The translations under genes and the position numbers were made by a program. A stretch of 35,534 nt of DNA from Bacteroidales bacterium (GTDB lineage Bacteria; Bacteroidota; Bacteroidia; Bacteroidales; JAIPAH01). Positions within the stretch are counted from its first letter, which is position 1. The number at the start of each line of letters is the position of its first letter. Where the stretch lies: contig JAIPAH010000015.1 in assembly GCA_021740175.1 (NCBI GenBank), positions 1 through 35,534 on the forward strand, in the 5' to 3' direction. Shown here piece by piece: positions 8,178 to 17,030 of the stretch. Below the pieces are notes generated by a model. The model searched no databases. It was not told the origin of the DNA and saw only the letters and a list, made by a program, of their open reading frames with translations.

Positions 8178-9731
8178 GTGGAGAAAGAACTTGTTATTGA
8201 TGCTCAGCCATCAGAAGTAGATATAGCCTTACTGGAGGAGAAAAAACTTGTAGAGCTTAGTAAAGACCGGCACGACCAGAGTTTTGCCGTAGGAGATATT
8301 TATCTCGGCAAGGTCAAAAAAATTATGCCGGGGCTTAATGCTGCATTTGTGGATGTGGGCTATGAAAAGGACGCCTTTTTACATTACCTGGATTTAGGTC
8401 CCCAGGTGCGTTCCTTACAAAAATATACGAAATGGGCCATGTCGGGAAGATACAGTCAGCTTAACATCGAAAAATTCAAGCTGGAAAAAGATATTATCAA
8501 GACAGGAAAAATCAATGATGTTTTATCCCCCGGCCAGCAAATCCTGGTTCAAATAGCTAAAGAACCCATTTCTACCAAAGGGCCTCGTATTTCTTCCGAA
8601 ATCTCCTTTGCCGGAAGATATATTGTAATGGTACCGTTTTCGAACAAAATATCCATTTCGCAAAAAATAAAAGACAGTGATGAGCGCAAGCGGCTTAAAC
8701 GGCTGATCAAAAGCATCAAGCCAAAAAATATCGGGATAATCATCAGGACGGTAGCAAAAGACAAAAAGGTAGCCGACCTTCATGCCGATCTCAATCATCT
8801 GTTGAATAAGTGGTTCACGGCCACAAAAACGTTGAAAACGGCTAAAGCCCCACAGAAAGTTATAAGCGAGCTCGACCGAACTACGGCGATTCTCAGGGAT
8901 ATGTTGAACGACACGTTCAACCATATCTATACAAACAGCCCTGATATCTATGAGGATACACGGAAATACCTGGAAAAGATTGCCCCTGAAAAGGTCGACA
9001 TTGTTAAGTTTTACAAAGGGAAACAACCTATTTTCGAGCATTATGGCATCGAAAAACAGGTGAAGAACTCCTTCGGAAAGATAGTAACTATAAGAAGCGG
9101 AATATACCTCATCATTGAGCATACCGAGGCTTTACACGTCATCGATGTCAACAGCGGGCATCGCGTGAATAAGAAAAACAACCAGGAGCAAAATGCCCTG
9201 GAAGTAAATCTCGACGCCGCCGCAGAAATAGCCCGGCAGTTACGTTTGAGAGATATGGGAGGCATTATCGTCGTAGACTTTATCGATATGCATGATGCCT
9301 CCAATAAACGTAAGCTCTTTGAACATCTCAAAAAAGAAATGGGGAAGGATTCGGCGAAGCATACCGTCCTCCCTCCCAGTAAATTTGGTCTGATACAAAT
9401 TACACGCCAGCGTGTACGACCCGAGATGGACATTCATGTCCTGGAAAAGTGCCCGGTATGTAAGGGCAGTGGTGAGGTTAAATCCAGCATGCTCCTGATC
9501 GATGATATCGAAAAAAACCTGAAGTACCTCATCCAGGACCAAAACGAAGAAAAATTAACACTCATGGTTCATCCCTACATACATGCCTACCTGAAGCGGG
9601 GATTTTTGCGCTCGATACAGGTTAGGTGGTTTATGCAGTATAAAAAGTGGGTACGTATTTTCCCGGTTTCTTCATATCATTTCCTTGAATACCACTTTTT
9701 CAATAAACATGATGATGAAATCAAAATGTAG
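8178..9731 (+). CDS. rng: Ribonuclease E/G family endoribonuclease
   Basis: This 517-residue protein is of RNase G length, lacking the long C-terminal scaffold of enterobacterial RNase E. It should process rRNA and turn over mRNA. An S1 RNA-binding domain occupies about residues 35-130 (VGDIYLGKVKKIMPGLNAAFVDVG). The DNase-I-like catalytic part carries metal-binding D323 (VIDVNSG) and D367 (VVDFIDM). The zinc-link CPVCKGSG supplies C425 and C428. The start is GTG at 8178, set by homology of the EKELVIDAQPSEVDIALLE opening. The location downstream of HU and the COX24-like gene is, in my recollection, common in Bacteroidota. Confidence 0.94.
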   Translation: MEKELVIDAQPSEVDIALLEEKKLVELSKDRHDQSFAVGDIYLGKVKKIMPGLNAAFVDVGYEKDAFLHYLDLGPQVRSLQKYTKWAMSGRYSQLNIEKFKLEKDIIKTGKINDVLSPGQQILVQIAKEPISTKGPRISSEISFAGRYIVMVPFSNKISISQKIKDSDERKRLKRLIKSIKPKNIGIIIRTVAKDKKVADLHADLNHLLNKWFTATKTLKTAKAPQKVISELDRTTAILRDMLNDTFNHIYTNSPDIYEDTRKYLEKIAPEKVDIVKFYKGKQPIFEHYGIEKQVKNSFGKIVTIRSGIYLIIEHTEALHVIDVNSGHRVNKKNNQEQNALEVNLDAAAEIARQLRLRDMGGIIVVDFIDMHDASNKRKLFEHLKKEMGKDSAKHTVLPPSKFGLIQITRQRVRPEMDIHVLEKCPVCKGSGEVKSSMLLIDDIEKNLKYLIQDQNEEKLTLMVHPYIHAYLKRGFLRSIQVRWFMQYKKWVRIFPVSSYHFLEYHFFNKHDDEIKM

Positions 9732-9733
9732 GC

Positions 9734-9741
9734 TATTTTTG
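9734..9741 (+). promoter_or_regulatory. -7 box TATTTTTG upstream of trpS
   Basis: TATTTTTG matches TAnnTTTG and lies 31 bp before the trpS ATG, just after the RNase stop codon. No clear -33 element is visible. Confidence 0.4.
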
Positions 9742-9772
9742 CAGTGTTAATTTTCTAAAAGAACCGACAAAT

Positions 9773-10768
9773 ATGGATACTGTTGTAAGCGGCATACGCC
9801 CGACGGGAAACCTGCATCTGGGCAATTATTTCGGAGCTATCAAGAATTTTCTCAGCATGCAGGAAGAGAACAATTGTTACTTTTTTATTGCGGATTATCA
9901 TTCGTTAACCACACATCCCACACCGGAAGACCTGCATGGCAATGTCAAGCAGGTGCTGGCAGAATACCTGGCAGCCGGTTTAGACCCCGAAAAAGCTACA
10001 ATATACATACAAAGTGATGTACCGGAAGTGACCGAGCTTTATTTGCTTCTCAATATGAATGCCTATCTCGGCGAATTGCAGCGAGTCACTTCCTTTAAGG
10101 AAAAAGCCCGCAGCCAGCCCAGCAACGTCAATGCCGGCTTACTAACATATCCGACACTGATGGCTTCGGACGTCATCATCCACAAAGCATCAAAAGTCCC
10201 GGTAGGTAAAGACCAGGAGCAAAACCTGGAGATGATACGTACCTTTACACGCCGTTTTAACCGGATGTATAACACGGATTATTTCCCCATACCCGAACCT
10301 TATAACTTTGGGGAGCCCCTTGTTAAAATTCCCGGCCTGGATGGTAGCGGTAAAATGGGTAAATCCGAAGGGACAGGAAATGCTTTATACCTGACCGATG
10401 ACCCGAAAACCGTGAAAAAGAAAATCATGAAGGCAGTTACCGATAGCGGGCCTACCGAAATAAACCAGGAAAAACCGGATTATATTCAAAATCTCTTTAC
10501 TTTGTTGGGTGTGGTATCGGACAATGAAACCTGTAATTATTTTGAAGAGCAGTATAATAATTGCCGGATAAGGTATGGGGATCTAAAGAAAAAGCTGGCC
10601 GAAGATATGATTGCTTTTATTGACCCTTTGAGAGAAAAAATCGAAGCACTGACAAAAGACGAACAGTACCTGAGCAAGGTGGTACGGCAGGGAGCGGAAA
10701 GAGCACGTGAAAACGCTTCCAAGACTATTAAAGATACACGGGAAATAATTGGAGTAAGAAAATTCTGA
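9773..10768 (+). CDS. trpS: Tryptophanyl-tRNA synthetase
   Basis: This 331-residue class I synthetase charges tRNA-Trp. The HIGH-type motif is HLGN at 15-18 in GIRPTGNLHLGNYFG, and the KMSKS loop is KMGKS at 194-198. D133 in MASDVIIH corresponds to the Asp that reads the tryptophan indole nitrogen. VGKDQEQNLE (144-153) is typical of bacterial TrpRS. Length and ends are normal. It is followed on the same strand by two small envelope-type genes that are not functionally linked in any obvious way. Confidence 0.97.
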   Translation: MDTVVSGIRPTGNLHLGNYFGAIKNFLSMQEENNCYFFIADYHSLTTHPTPEDLHGNVKQVLAEYLAAGLDPEKATIYIQSDVPEVTELYLLLNMNAYLGELQRVTSFKEKARSQPSNVNAGLLTYPTLMASDVIIHKASKVPVGKDQEQNLEMIRTFTRRFNRMYNTDYFPIPEPYNFGEPLVKIPGLDGSGKMGKSEGTGNALYLTDDPKTVKKKIMKAVTDSGPTEINQEKPDYIQNLFTLLGVVSDNETCNYFEEQYNNCRIRYGDLKKKLAEDMIAFIDPLREKIEALTKDEQYLSKVVRQGAERARENASKTIKDTREIIGVRKF

Positions 10769-10823
10769 AAAACTTTTGAATATAAATTGTTCTTCATAAA
10801 TTCGTGAACATAATAAGTATTTT

Positions 10824-11180
10824 ATGGCACGTAATTCCAAAACAAATCCAGGTCATATACTCCTGAAAGCCGCTGTAATTCTATTTCTACTGGCTTTTGG
10901 TATTGAATTCTACCTTAATGAAGAGCCACCTGTGATCCTGATATCTATTCTGGCCGCCACATTAATCGCCGCTGTTTTAATTATTATCATGCTCAAACAT
11001 TCTGACTTTCAGCGTTATGCTTTTATCCCTGTCATACTGATTTCTTTACATGAGATCTATAGCCACATAATGACAGGGGTCAATATTATAGAGTCTTTCT
11101 ATTATTTAGCAATCATTCTAATTTCCATCTACTTTGCCACGAGAGTCAAAAAGAAAAAAGTTAAGAGTAAAAAAAGTTAG
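10824..11180 (+). CDS. Small integral membrane protein of unknown function
   Basis: This 118-residue protein has about four predicted transmembrane helices (near 14-30, 36-58, 66-82 and 88-106). It ends in a strongly basic tail, RVKKKKVKSKKS, that should face the cytoplasm. The helix count and size recall the PsiE-like family, but I do not recognise a specific motif and make no assignment. Its stop is 3 bp before the next start, so it is probably translationally coupled to the GyrI-like gene. The start is 55 bp after trpS. Confidence 0.7.
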   Translation: MARNSKTNPGHILLKAAVILFLLAFGIEFYLNEEPPVILISILAATLIAAVLIIIMLKHSDFQRYAFIPVILISLHEIYSHIMTGVNIIESFYYLAIILISIYFATRVKKKKVKSKKS

Positions 11181-11183
11181 ACT

Positions 11184-11735
11184 ATGAAGCGGTTCCTAAA
11201 ATCTTTGGGCAAGGTAGTTCTCGTTATCATAGTGCTTTTTGTCGGTTTTTTGTGGTATGCCGGTTTTTTTGATAAAGTAAGCATCAATCACCGGGAAAGC
11301 GGGCCCTATTATGCGCTTGTTAGTGAAGTAAATTTGTACGAAGATCCTGCCAATGTCCGCAACAAAATTTTCAAAAACCTGATTAACAATGACATAATGA
11401 GTGAAAGAGGGGTGGCAATTACGAATCAACCGTTTCGGGAAAATCTCATCAGACAAACCGGATGGATAATTAAAAGCAAAAACATCCAATTGGCTAATAA
11501 CCTGGAACCTCCTTATAAAATTATTGAGATCCCTAAAAAAGAGAGATTGGTGGCAGAATTCCCCTACAACAATTCATTCAGCATTATGTCAGGCTCCTAT
11601 ATCGTATATCGGCGGCTGCTGCATTCCGCCCAAAAACAAAACCTAAAAACGGGCAAAATGATAGAAGTTTATGATGACGGGGCAGAAAAAATCTTTTATC
11701 ACTTAAATATAAAACAATCCCAAATCACTCGCTAA
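11184..11735 (+). CDS. Membrane-anchored GyrI-like domain protein
   Basis: This 183-residue protein has one N-terminal transmembrane helix (about 8-28: VVLVIIVLFVGFLWYAGFF). The following domain looks like the GyrI/AraC effector-binding fold: ESGPYYALV near 38, a pair of conserved strands, and near 150-180 the layout 'RRLLHSA..LKTGKMIEVYDDG.EKIFYHLNI', with the Glu-x-Tyr pattern of that fold. An N-terminal membrane anchor plus GyrI-like domain is also the design of eukaryotic TEX264-type proteins. A ligand-binding or partner-binding role at the membrane is possible. The fold call rests on pattern reading alone. It is coupled to the small membrane protein upstream. Confidence 0.6.
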   Translation: MKRFLKSLGKVVLVIIVLFVGFLWYAGFFDKVSINHRESGPYYALVSEVNLYEDPANVRNKIFKNLINNDIMSERGVAITNQPFRENLIRQTGWIIKSKNIQLANNLEPPYKIIEIPKKERLVAEFPYNNSFSIMSGSYIVYRRLLHSAQKQNLKTGKMIEVYDDGAEKIFYHLNIKQSQITR

Positions 11736-11786
11736 CAAATAATAAAGAAACACCATAACGAACAAACCCAACAGAAACAGAATTGT

Positions 11787-11794
11787 TAATTTTG
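11787..11794 (+). promoter_or_regulatory. -7 box TAATTTTG upstream of hflX
   Basis: TAATTTTG matches TAnnTTTG, 19 bp before the preferred hflX ATG. That would give a very short leader. AGAGGAG follows at 11796-11802. Confidence 0.35.
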
Positions 11795-11813
11795 TAGAGG
11801 AGTATTGAAAGGA

Positions 11814-13013
11814 ATGGAAAACACGAATACAACAATAAAAAAAGAAAAGAAAGAGAGAGCTGTCTTAGTGGGCATTGCCACAAACAAACAAGAAGATCAC
11901 AAGTTACAGGAATACCTTAATGAACTCTCTTTCCTTGCCAGAACAGCCGGAGCTACTCCTAAAGCCTTTTTTACCCAAAAACTGCAAAGGCCTAATCCCA
12001 AGTATTATATAGGCTCGGGCAAGATTGAAGAAATTTACGAATACAATAAAGAGCATAAAATTGATGTCGTGATTTTCGACGAAGAGCTATCACCTACCCA
12101 AATACGAAACCTGGAGAAGGCTCTAAAATGCAAAATCATGGACCGCAACGGTCTTATCCTGGACATCTTTGCCAAGAGAGCTCAAACAGCACACGCACGC
12201 ACACAGGTTGAGCTGGCCCAATATGAATACCTTCTACCGCGCCTTAGCGGTATGTGGACCCACCTGCAGAAACAAACCGGTGGTATCGGTACTAAAGGGC
12301 CAGGTGAACGGGAAATTGAGACAGACCGCCGTATCATCCGGGATAAAATTACACGCCTGAAAAACAAGCTGAAGAACATTGATAAACAAAAGGCCACCCA
12401 AAGAAGTAACCGTGGCAACCTGGTTCGCGTGGCCTTAATCGGCTATACCAATGTAGGGAAATCAACGATCATGAATCGCCTTAGCAAAACAGATGTTTTT
12501 GCTGAAAACAAGCTTTTCGCCACATTGGACACCACCGTACGAAAAGTCGTGATAGGTAATCTCCCGTTTTTGATTAGCGATACGGTCGGATTTATACGCA
12601 AGCTCCCCCACAGCCTTGTCGAATCTTTTAAATCCACGCTCGATGAGGTGCGGGAATCAGACCTTGTTATCCACGCGGTAGATGTCTCCCATCCCGATTT
12701 TGAAGAACAAATCAGCGTAGTTAATAACACATTGGCAGAAATTGGGGCCGGGGATAAGCCCACGATTTATCTATTCAACAAAATAGATGCTTACAACCAT
12801 ATTGAGAAAGAAGAAACGGACCTAACTCCCAAAAATCGTGAGAATATAACCCCGGAAGAAATGAAAGAGAGCTGGATGCAGAAAATGAACGCAACCACGC
12901 TTTTTATATCAGCTAAAAACAAAACAAACTTTCAGGAATTCAGGGAGGTATTATACCAGGAAGTGAAAAGAATACATGTTCAAAGATATCCCTATGATCA
13001 CTTTTTATATTAA
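11814..13013 (+). CDS. hflX: GTPase HflX
   Basis: This 399-residue ribosome-associated GTPase is thought to split stalled or stress-damaged ribosomes. The N-terminal HflX domain includes NPKYYIGSGKIEEI near 62 and RNGLILDIFAKRAQTAHART near 112. The glycine-rich GGIGTKGPGERE linker lies near 156, followed by a helical segment. The G domain has G1 GYTNVGKS (210-217), G3 DTVGF (256-260) and G4 NKID (322-325). I prefer the ATG at 11814; a TTG three codons earlier (11805) would extend the frame. lnt starts 8 bp after the stop, suggesting one transcript. Confidence 0.95.
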   Translation: MENTNTTIKKEKKERAVLVGIATNKQEDHKLQEYLNELSFLARTAGATPKAFFTQKLQRPNPKYYIGSGKIEEIYEYNKEHKIDVVIFDEELSPTQIRNLEKALKCKIMDRNGLILDIFAKRAQTAHARTQVELAQYEYLLPRLSGMWTHLQKQTGGIGTKGPGEREIETDRRIIRDKITRLKNKLKNIDKQKATQRSNRGNLVRVALIGYTNVGKSTIMNRLSKTDVFAENKLFATLDTTVRKVVIGNLPFLISDTVGFIRKLPHSLVESFKSTLDEVRESDLVIHAVDVSHPDFEEQISVVNNTLAEIGAGDKPTIYLFNKIDAYNHIEKEETDLTPKNRENITPEEMKESWMQKMNATTLFISAKNKTNFQEFREVLYQEVKRIHVQRYPYDHFLY

Positions 13014-13021
13014 AAACATCT

Positions 13022-14641
13022 ATGAAAAAATATAAAAATCTTTTACTGGCTGCCGCTTCGGGTCTATTATTAGCGGCATCCTGGCCGGAGAACGGGTTCC
13101 CGTTTTTGATTTTTGTGGCTTTTTTGCCACTTTTTTATATTGAGGAAGAGTATACCCGGAAAAAGCAAAGCAGCAGCAAAATCCATATTCTGGGGTATGC
13201 CTACATCACCTTCTTTATCTGGAATGCCCTGACGACATATTGGATCTTAAATTCGACCATTTTCGGAGGGGTCATGGCTGTGGTACTCAATTCGCTGTTC
13301 ATGGCGATTGTCTTCTATGTGTACCACCTGAGCCACCGGATAACAAAAAACCCCAACGGTTTATTCATTTTAATCTTCTACTGGCTGGCCTGGGAGTATT
13401 TTCACCTTGACTGGGATTTGTCATGGCCCTGGTTAAACCTTGGCAACGTCTTTGCTTCTTATCCCGAATGGATCCAGTGGTATGAATTCACAGGAACTTT
13501 TGGTGGCACGGCCTGGGTGTTGATCGTAAACATCTTGATTTTTAAAACCTTCTACTCTTTTCTCAAAAAAGATACATTGCTACGTCCTGCTATCGCTAAT
13601 GGAGTAGTAGCTCTGCTATTTATCACCATTCCTTTGATCAGCTCCCATTCCATTTATAAGAATTACTCCGAAAAGGAAGACCCGGTAGAAATAACTGTCG
13701 TGCAGCCTAATCTCGACCCCTATTCTGAACAGTATAATAAATCACCCAAGGAAATTCTCAACCATATTTTTTCATTGGCGGAGCAAAAGACAGACAGTAC
13801 CACCCAATACATTATATGTCCCGAATCGGCAATACAGGAACGCCCACTCTATGAAAAACATATCAATCGCGGCGAGAGTATCCAGCTTCTCAAAGATTAC
13901 ATGCGTAAACAGCAAAATAAGGCCATCATTATAGGAGCTTCCACTTACTATATTTTTGAAGAGGATGAGGAGATTCCCTTATCGGCAAGACAGTTCAGTG
14001 ATTCAGAAGGATATTACAATGCATACAACACGGCTATTTATCTCGACACTGAAATGAATATGCAATTGTATCATAAATCAAAACTCACGCCGGGAGTAGA
14101 AAGAATGCCGTTTAAAAGTGTTTTTAAGCACATTGAGGATTTCGCCATCGATTTAGGAGGTACGGTAGGTACTCTCGGCACCGATTCTGTTCGCAGACCC
14201 TTTAAAACATTTACAGGTGATAAAACCGGTCCGGCAATTTGTTATGAATCGGTTTACGGGGACTTTTTTGCCGGTTTTGTTCGAAACGGAGCTAATTTTA
14301 TGTTGATTATCACTAATGATGGCTGGTGGGGTGATACGCCCGGATATAAACAGCATATGGCCTATGCCTCAATGCGGGCAATAGAAACCAGGAGAAGCAT
14401 CGCACGTTCAGCAAATACGGGCATTTCAGGCTTTATAAATCAACGCGGAGACATTTCAAAAGCGACGCCCTATTGGGAGGAAGCTGTCATCAATAAATCC
14501 CTTAACAAAAACGACGAAATTACCTTTTACGTCCGCTATGGCAATTATATAGGAAGAATAGGAGTTTTTGGCACTGTAATGCTCTTACTTATCACCATTG
14601 CCGCTGCCATAACCAGTCGCAACCGAAAAATCGTAGGTTAA
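13022..14641 (+). CDS. lnt: Apolipoprotein N-acyltransferase
   Basis: This 539-residue inner membrane enzyme adds the third acyl chain to lipoproteins. The N-terminal half has about six hydrophobic helices (to about 210) with the family's WLAWEYF and WPWLNLGN patches. The periplasmic nitrilase-like domain follows, with catalytic E268 (CPESAIQE), K352 (YHKSKLTPGVERMP) and C407 (AICYES). One transmembrane helix (about 512-532) ends the protein. The lipoproteins in this window (GldD and the M28 lipoprotein) are the kind of substrate it would act on. It is probably co-transcribed with hflX. Confidence 0.95.
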   Translation: MKKYKNLLLAAASGLLLAASWPENGFPFLIFVAFLPLFYIEEEYTRKKQSSSKIHILGYAYITFFIWNALTTYWILNSTIFGGVMAVVLNSLFMAIVFYVYHLSHRITKNPNGLFILIFYWLAWEYFHLDWDLSWPWLNLGNVFASYPEWIQWYEFTGTFGGTAWVLIVNILIFKTFYSFLKKDTLLRPAIANGVVALLFITIPLISSHSIYKNYSEKEDPVEITVVQPNLDPYSEQYNKSPKEILNHIFSLAEQKTDSTTQYIICPESAIQERPLYEKHINRGESIQLLKDYMRKQQNKAIIIGASTYYIFEEDEEIPLSARQFSDSEGYYNAYNTAIYLDTEMNMQLYHKSKLTPGVERMPFKSVFKHIEDFAIDLGGTVGTLGTDSVRRPFKTFTGDKTGPAICYESVYGDFFAGFVRNGANFMLIITNDGWWGDTPGYKQHMAYASMRAIETRRSIARSANTGISGFINQRGDISKATPYWEEAVINKSLNKNDEITFYVRYGNYIGRIGVFGTVMLLLITIAAAITSRNRKIVG

Positions 14642-14715
14642 ATAATAAAGCCGGGAAAGAATGATTTTGACGTTTAAGTAATCCAATAAACATCCTTCAA
14701 AAATGTAACATAAAA

Positions 14716-14765
14716 ATATTCAGCAACTTCGCCTTAGAAAAACCAAGGTGAAGGTTGCTGAATAT
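14716..14765. terminator. Long hairpin between convergent lnt and deiminase genes (bidirectional terminator)
   Basis: ATATTCAGCAACTTCGCCTT (14716-14735) pairs with 14745-14765 through about 20 pairs, with one G-T wobble and one bulged G. The loop is AGAAAAACC. A-rich sequence lies on the left and T-rich sequence on the right, as expected for termination in both directions between convergent genes. Confidence 0.75.
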
Positions 14766-14816
14766 CAAATTATAAATTTTAATGGAAGTTTCCTTTTTTA
14801 CCGAGGGATTATCAAT

Positions 14817-16853
14817 TTAAAACTTTTGAACTTTCCTGACCCAGGTTTCTTTACCGGACTGTACCTTAATAAGATAGATACCATCGGGAACTTCCTGTCC
14901 TGATTGATTGGTCCCGTTCCAGTTTATATATTTTCTGCCTTGAGTTTCATTTTCATTCCATTCCCGTATTTCCTGTCCCCGGATACTAATTATATCAATC
15001 GTGAATGCTTTTTCCCCGGAAATATCAATAATCATTTTCAGATTCTCATTAAATGGGTTAGGTATAAACTTGATTTTATCCTCCGCCGTTTTCGTAATAT
15101 TCGTATTGATTGTTACATCAAACGTCACAGGAATAACAACTTGCTCATTAAACGGATCATTGGAGTTGATAACCAAATCAGCCGTGTAATTCCCCGGAGC
15201 CATACCGCTAGCATCCATTGTAACATCCATTACCGCTGAATCGCCGGGAGGTATGATTCCTGAGCCGGAAGTAACCGAAAGCCACCCGTCCTCATCATCA
15301 TAATTCACTACGGTGTTATAGCTTAAATCTTCCGATCCGTTGTTGTAGATAATCATCTGATCTTCGGCAGTTTCATCCTGTTGACACGCTCCGCTCAATT
15401 GTTCAACATTCGTTTCAATTTCGGCTACTGAACCGGCCTCCTGGAACTCATGCGGGTCGGGAGCGCCAATGTAAGGATGATTCTCACTTCGCCCTGACTC
15501 ATCTGCTGCATGAATATAGTAAGCCACCTCAGTGGTGGGATTAGGTACTGGGATAGCAGCCTCGTATGTGTCGCCACCGGTATTTTCCATAAGCGTTGAA
15601 GAATAATTCTCTTCATCCTCCAACTTGTAATATACCTTGAGAGAGTCTGCATACAATTCTTCCCCGCTAAAAGGAATGATTTCGGCCTCAATGACCTGCT
15701 CTTCGGCGTCTTCAACTTCCCCTAACAGGGGATTATGTTTAATCTTCAGCACATTCCTGTCAGCCATCTCATGTGTACGACAATGAAGGGCATCCGTATC
15801 TTCCCAATTATATCCCTGGTCTTCTATACCTATAATTTCATAACCGGGCATAGCTTCTTCATAGGTTTCAATAGCCTCATCATCCCATTCACTTCCTGTA
15901 AGCGGAACAAAAACACGGTCATTTAAAATCAGGGAGTTGGTATACGGTGTAGCCGGTGAGCCTCCCGGGGTAAAGATGCGATGAACCTCATAATTCGTCC
16001 CCCAGGCTGAGGTAGCATTTTCATAATAATCGGCCACAGCTTCAAAATCTTCGTAACGCGGATCATCTTCCGGGACTTCGCCGATCAATATTTTATTTGT
16101 GGATAAAAATTTTGCCCAGCAGTCGATATGCTCAATATACTCTCCAAGCGGATCTTCATTGAGATGATAGGTCTCAACTCCCATATAATCGTTCATTAAT
16201 CCGTTAATTTCATCAACGGTATATTCCGGGTTTTCTTCGATCACCAGGGTTGTTGAAGAAGCCGAATTCACACCATCAGCCATATAGTTGCCGCCCGTAT
16301 GGACAAGGTCCATTCCAAAAAGCTCTACATCCAGAGAGTCGGCCACAACAATAGGGATATCATTATCATTGGGCCGTGGCCTGTTATAAGGGAAATTCAC
16401 GATTCCAATCTGATTATCATCCCCATGCTCTATATAGAATGGTCCGTAATCTCTTGTCCAGTATGAATCGGTTGGCGCATAAATAAACGTCACGCTATCG
16501 GTATTCACTCCATTGTTTTCATACTGAGTCATCACATAATCTTCCTCACCTTCGTCTTCAACAATGGTGGTGACCAATATTTCTTCCGACATGGTGGCGA
16601 TCAAATCCATCGGAATACCAAAAGGATATCGTATTAAAACCGATTCCATAGGTTCAAATTCCGCAATAGGGCGAACTTCTCCTTCCGGTGGCTCGGTTTC
16701 AAAGAAATCCCGGCCAATCTCATCGGCCCTTTCCTTTTCTTCCTCAGTCATATGATGAGGAAGACTTTCCTGTTGCCGGTCATTTTGGGCATAAATAGGA
16801 ATGAATAAAATGACCAAAAATCCGGTTAAAACAACGCGTAAAAACTTATCCAT
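14817..16853 (-). CDS. Secreted peptidylarginine-deiminase-like (PPAD-type) enzyme with T9SS sorting domain
   Basis: This 678-residue protein belongs to the guanidine-modifying PAD_porph/agmatine deiminase family, which turns arginine-type guanidino groups into ureido groups. A signal peptide ends at about residue 22 (IYA|QNDR). The catalytic domain (about 55-375) holds W132 and D135 (YWTRDYGPF), R158 and R160 (YNRPRPND), H242 and D244 (EHIDCW), N306 (PYTNS) and the nucleophile C358 (ALHCRTHE). These match, as I recall, PPAD W127/D130, R152/R154, H236/D238, N297 and C351. A short linker domain and a BACON-like domain (about 490-590, WLSVTSGSG) follow. A T9SS sorting domain (595-678, FIPNPF to VRKVQKF) ends the protein. 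The signal peptide and sorting domain argue against cytoplasmic agmatine deiminase. Protein substrate is inferred. Confidence 0.85.
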   Translation of the reverse strand: MDKFLRVVLTGFLVILFIPIYAQNDRQQESLPHHMTEEEKERADEIGRDFFETEPPEGEVRPIAEFEPMESVLIRYPFGIPMDLIATMSEEILVTTIVEDEGEEDYVMTQYENNGVNTDSVTFIYAPTDSYWTRDYGPFYIEHGDDNQIGIVNFPYNRPRPNDNDIPIVVADSLDVELFGMDLVHTGGNYMADGVNSASSTTLVIEENPEYTVDEINGLMNDYMGVETYHLNEDPLGEYIEHIDCWAKFLSTNKILIGEVPEDDPRYEDFEAVADYYENATSAWGTNYEVHRIFTPGGSPATPYTNSLILNDRVFVPLTGSEWDDEAIETYEEAMPGYEIIGIEDQGYNWEDTDALHCRTHEMADRNVLKIKHNPLLGEVEDAEEQVIEAEIIPFSGEELYADSLKVYYKLEDEENYSSTLMENTGGDTYEAAIPVPNPTTEVAYYIHAADESGRSENHPYIGAPDPHEFQEAGSVAEIETNVEQLSGACQQDETAEDQMIIYNNGSEDLSYNTVVNYDDEDGWLSVTSGSGIIPPGDSAVMDVTMDASGMAPGNYTADLVINSNDPFNEQVVIPVTFDVTINTNITKTAEDKIKFIPNPFNENLKMIIDISGEKAFTIDIISIRGQEIREWNENETQGRKYINWNGTNQSGQEVPDGIYLIKVQSGKETWVRKVQKF

Positions 16854-16889
16854 TTCTTTTAATTTTTCTTTTTATTTAATATTGACAAA

Positions 16890-16897
16890 CAAAGGTA
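16890..16897 (-). promoter_or_regulatory. -7 box TACCTTTG upstream of the deiminase gene
   Basis: The minus strand reads TACCTTTG, matching TAnnTTTG, 36 bp before the ATG. The same eight bases precede gldE and pyk. No clear -33 element is visible. Confidence 0.5.
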
Positions 16898-17030
16898 ATA
16901 GTTCGTTGCGATTATATAAAATCGTAACTTCTTTCCTGTTAATAATTATAAGATCTATTGAGGTGTTCAACTCAATACTAAACAAAGAGGGTTATTTTAC
17001 AGATTGTAGATATAATAAGCCTTTATTAGA

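Noticed and set aside
8523-9122. 199-residue open frame on the minus strand inside the RNase E/G gene
   Set aside because: Antisense shadow of a well-supported gene with no family features.
14817-16853. Cytoplasmic agmatine deiminase for polyamine synthesis
   Set aside because: Signal peptide, BACON-like domain and T9SS sorting domain show export. No polyamine genes are nearby.
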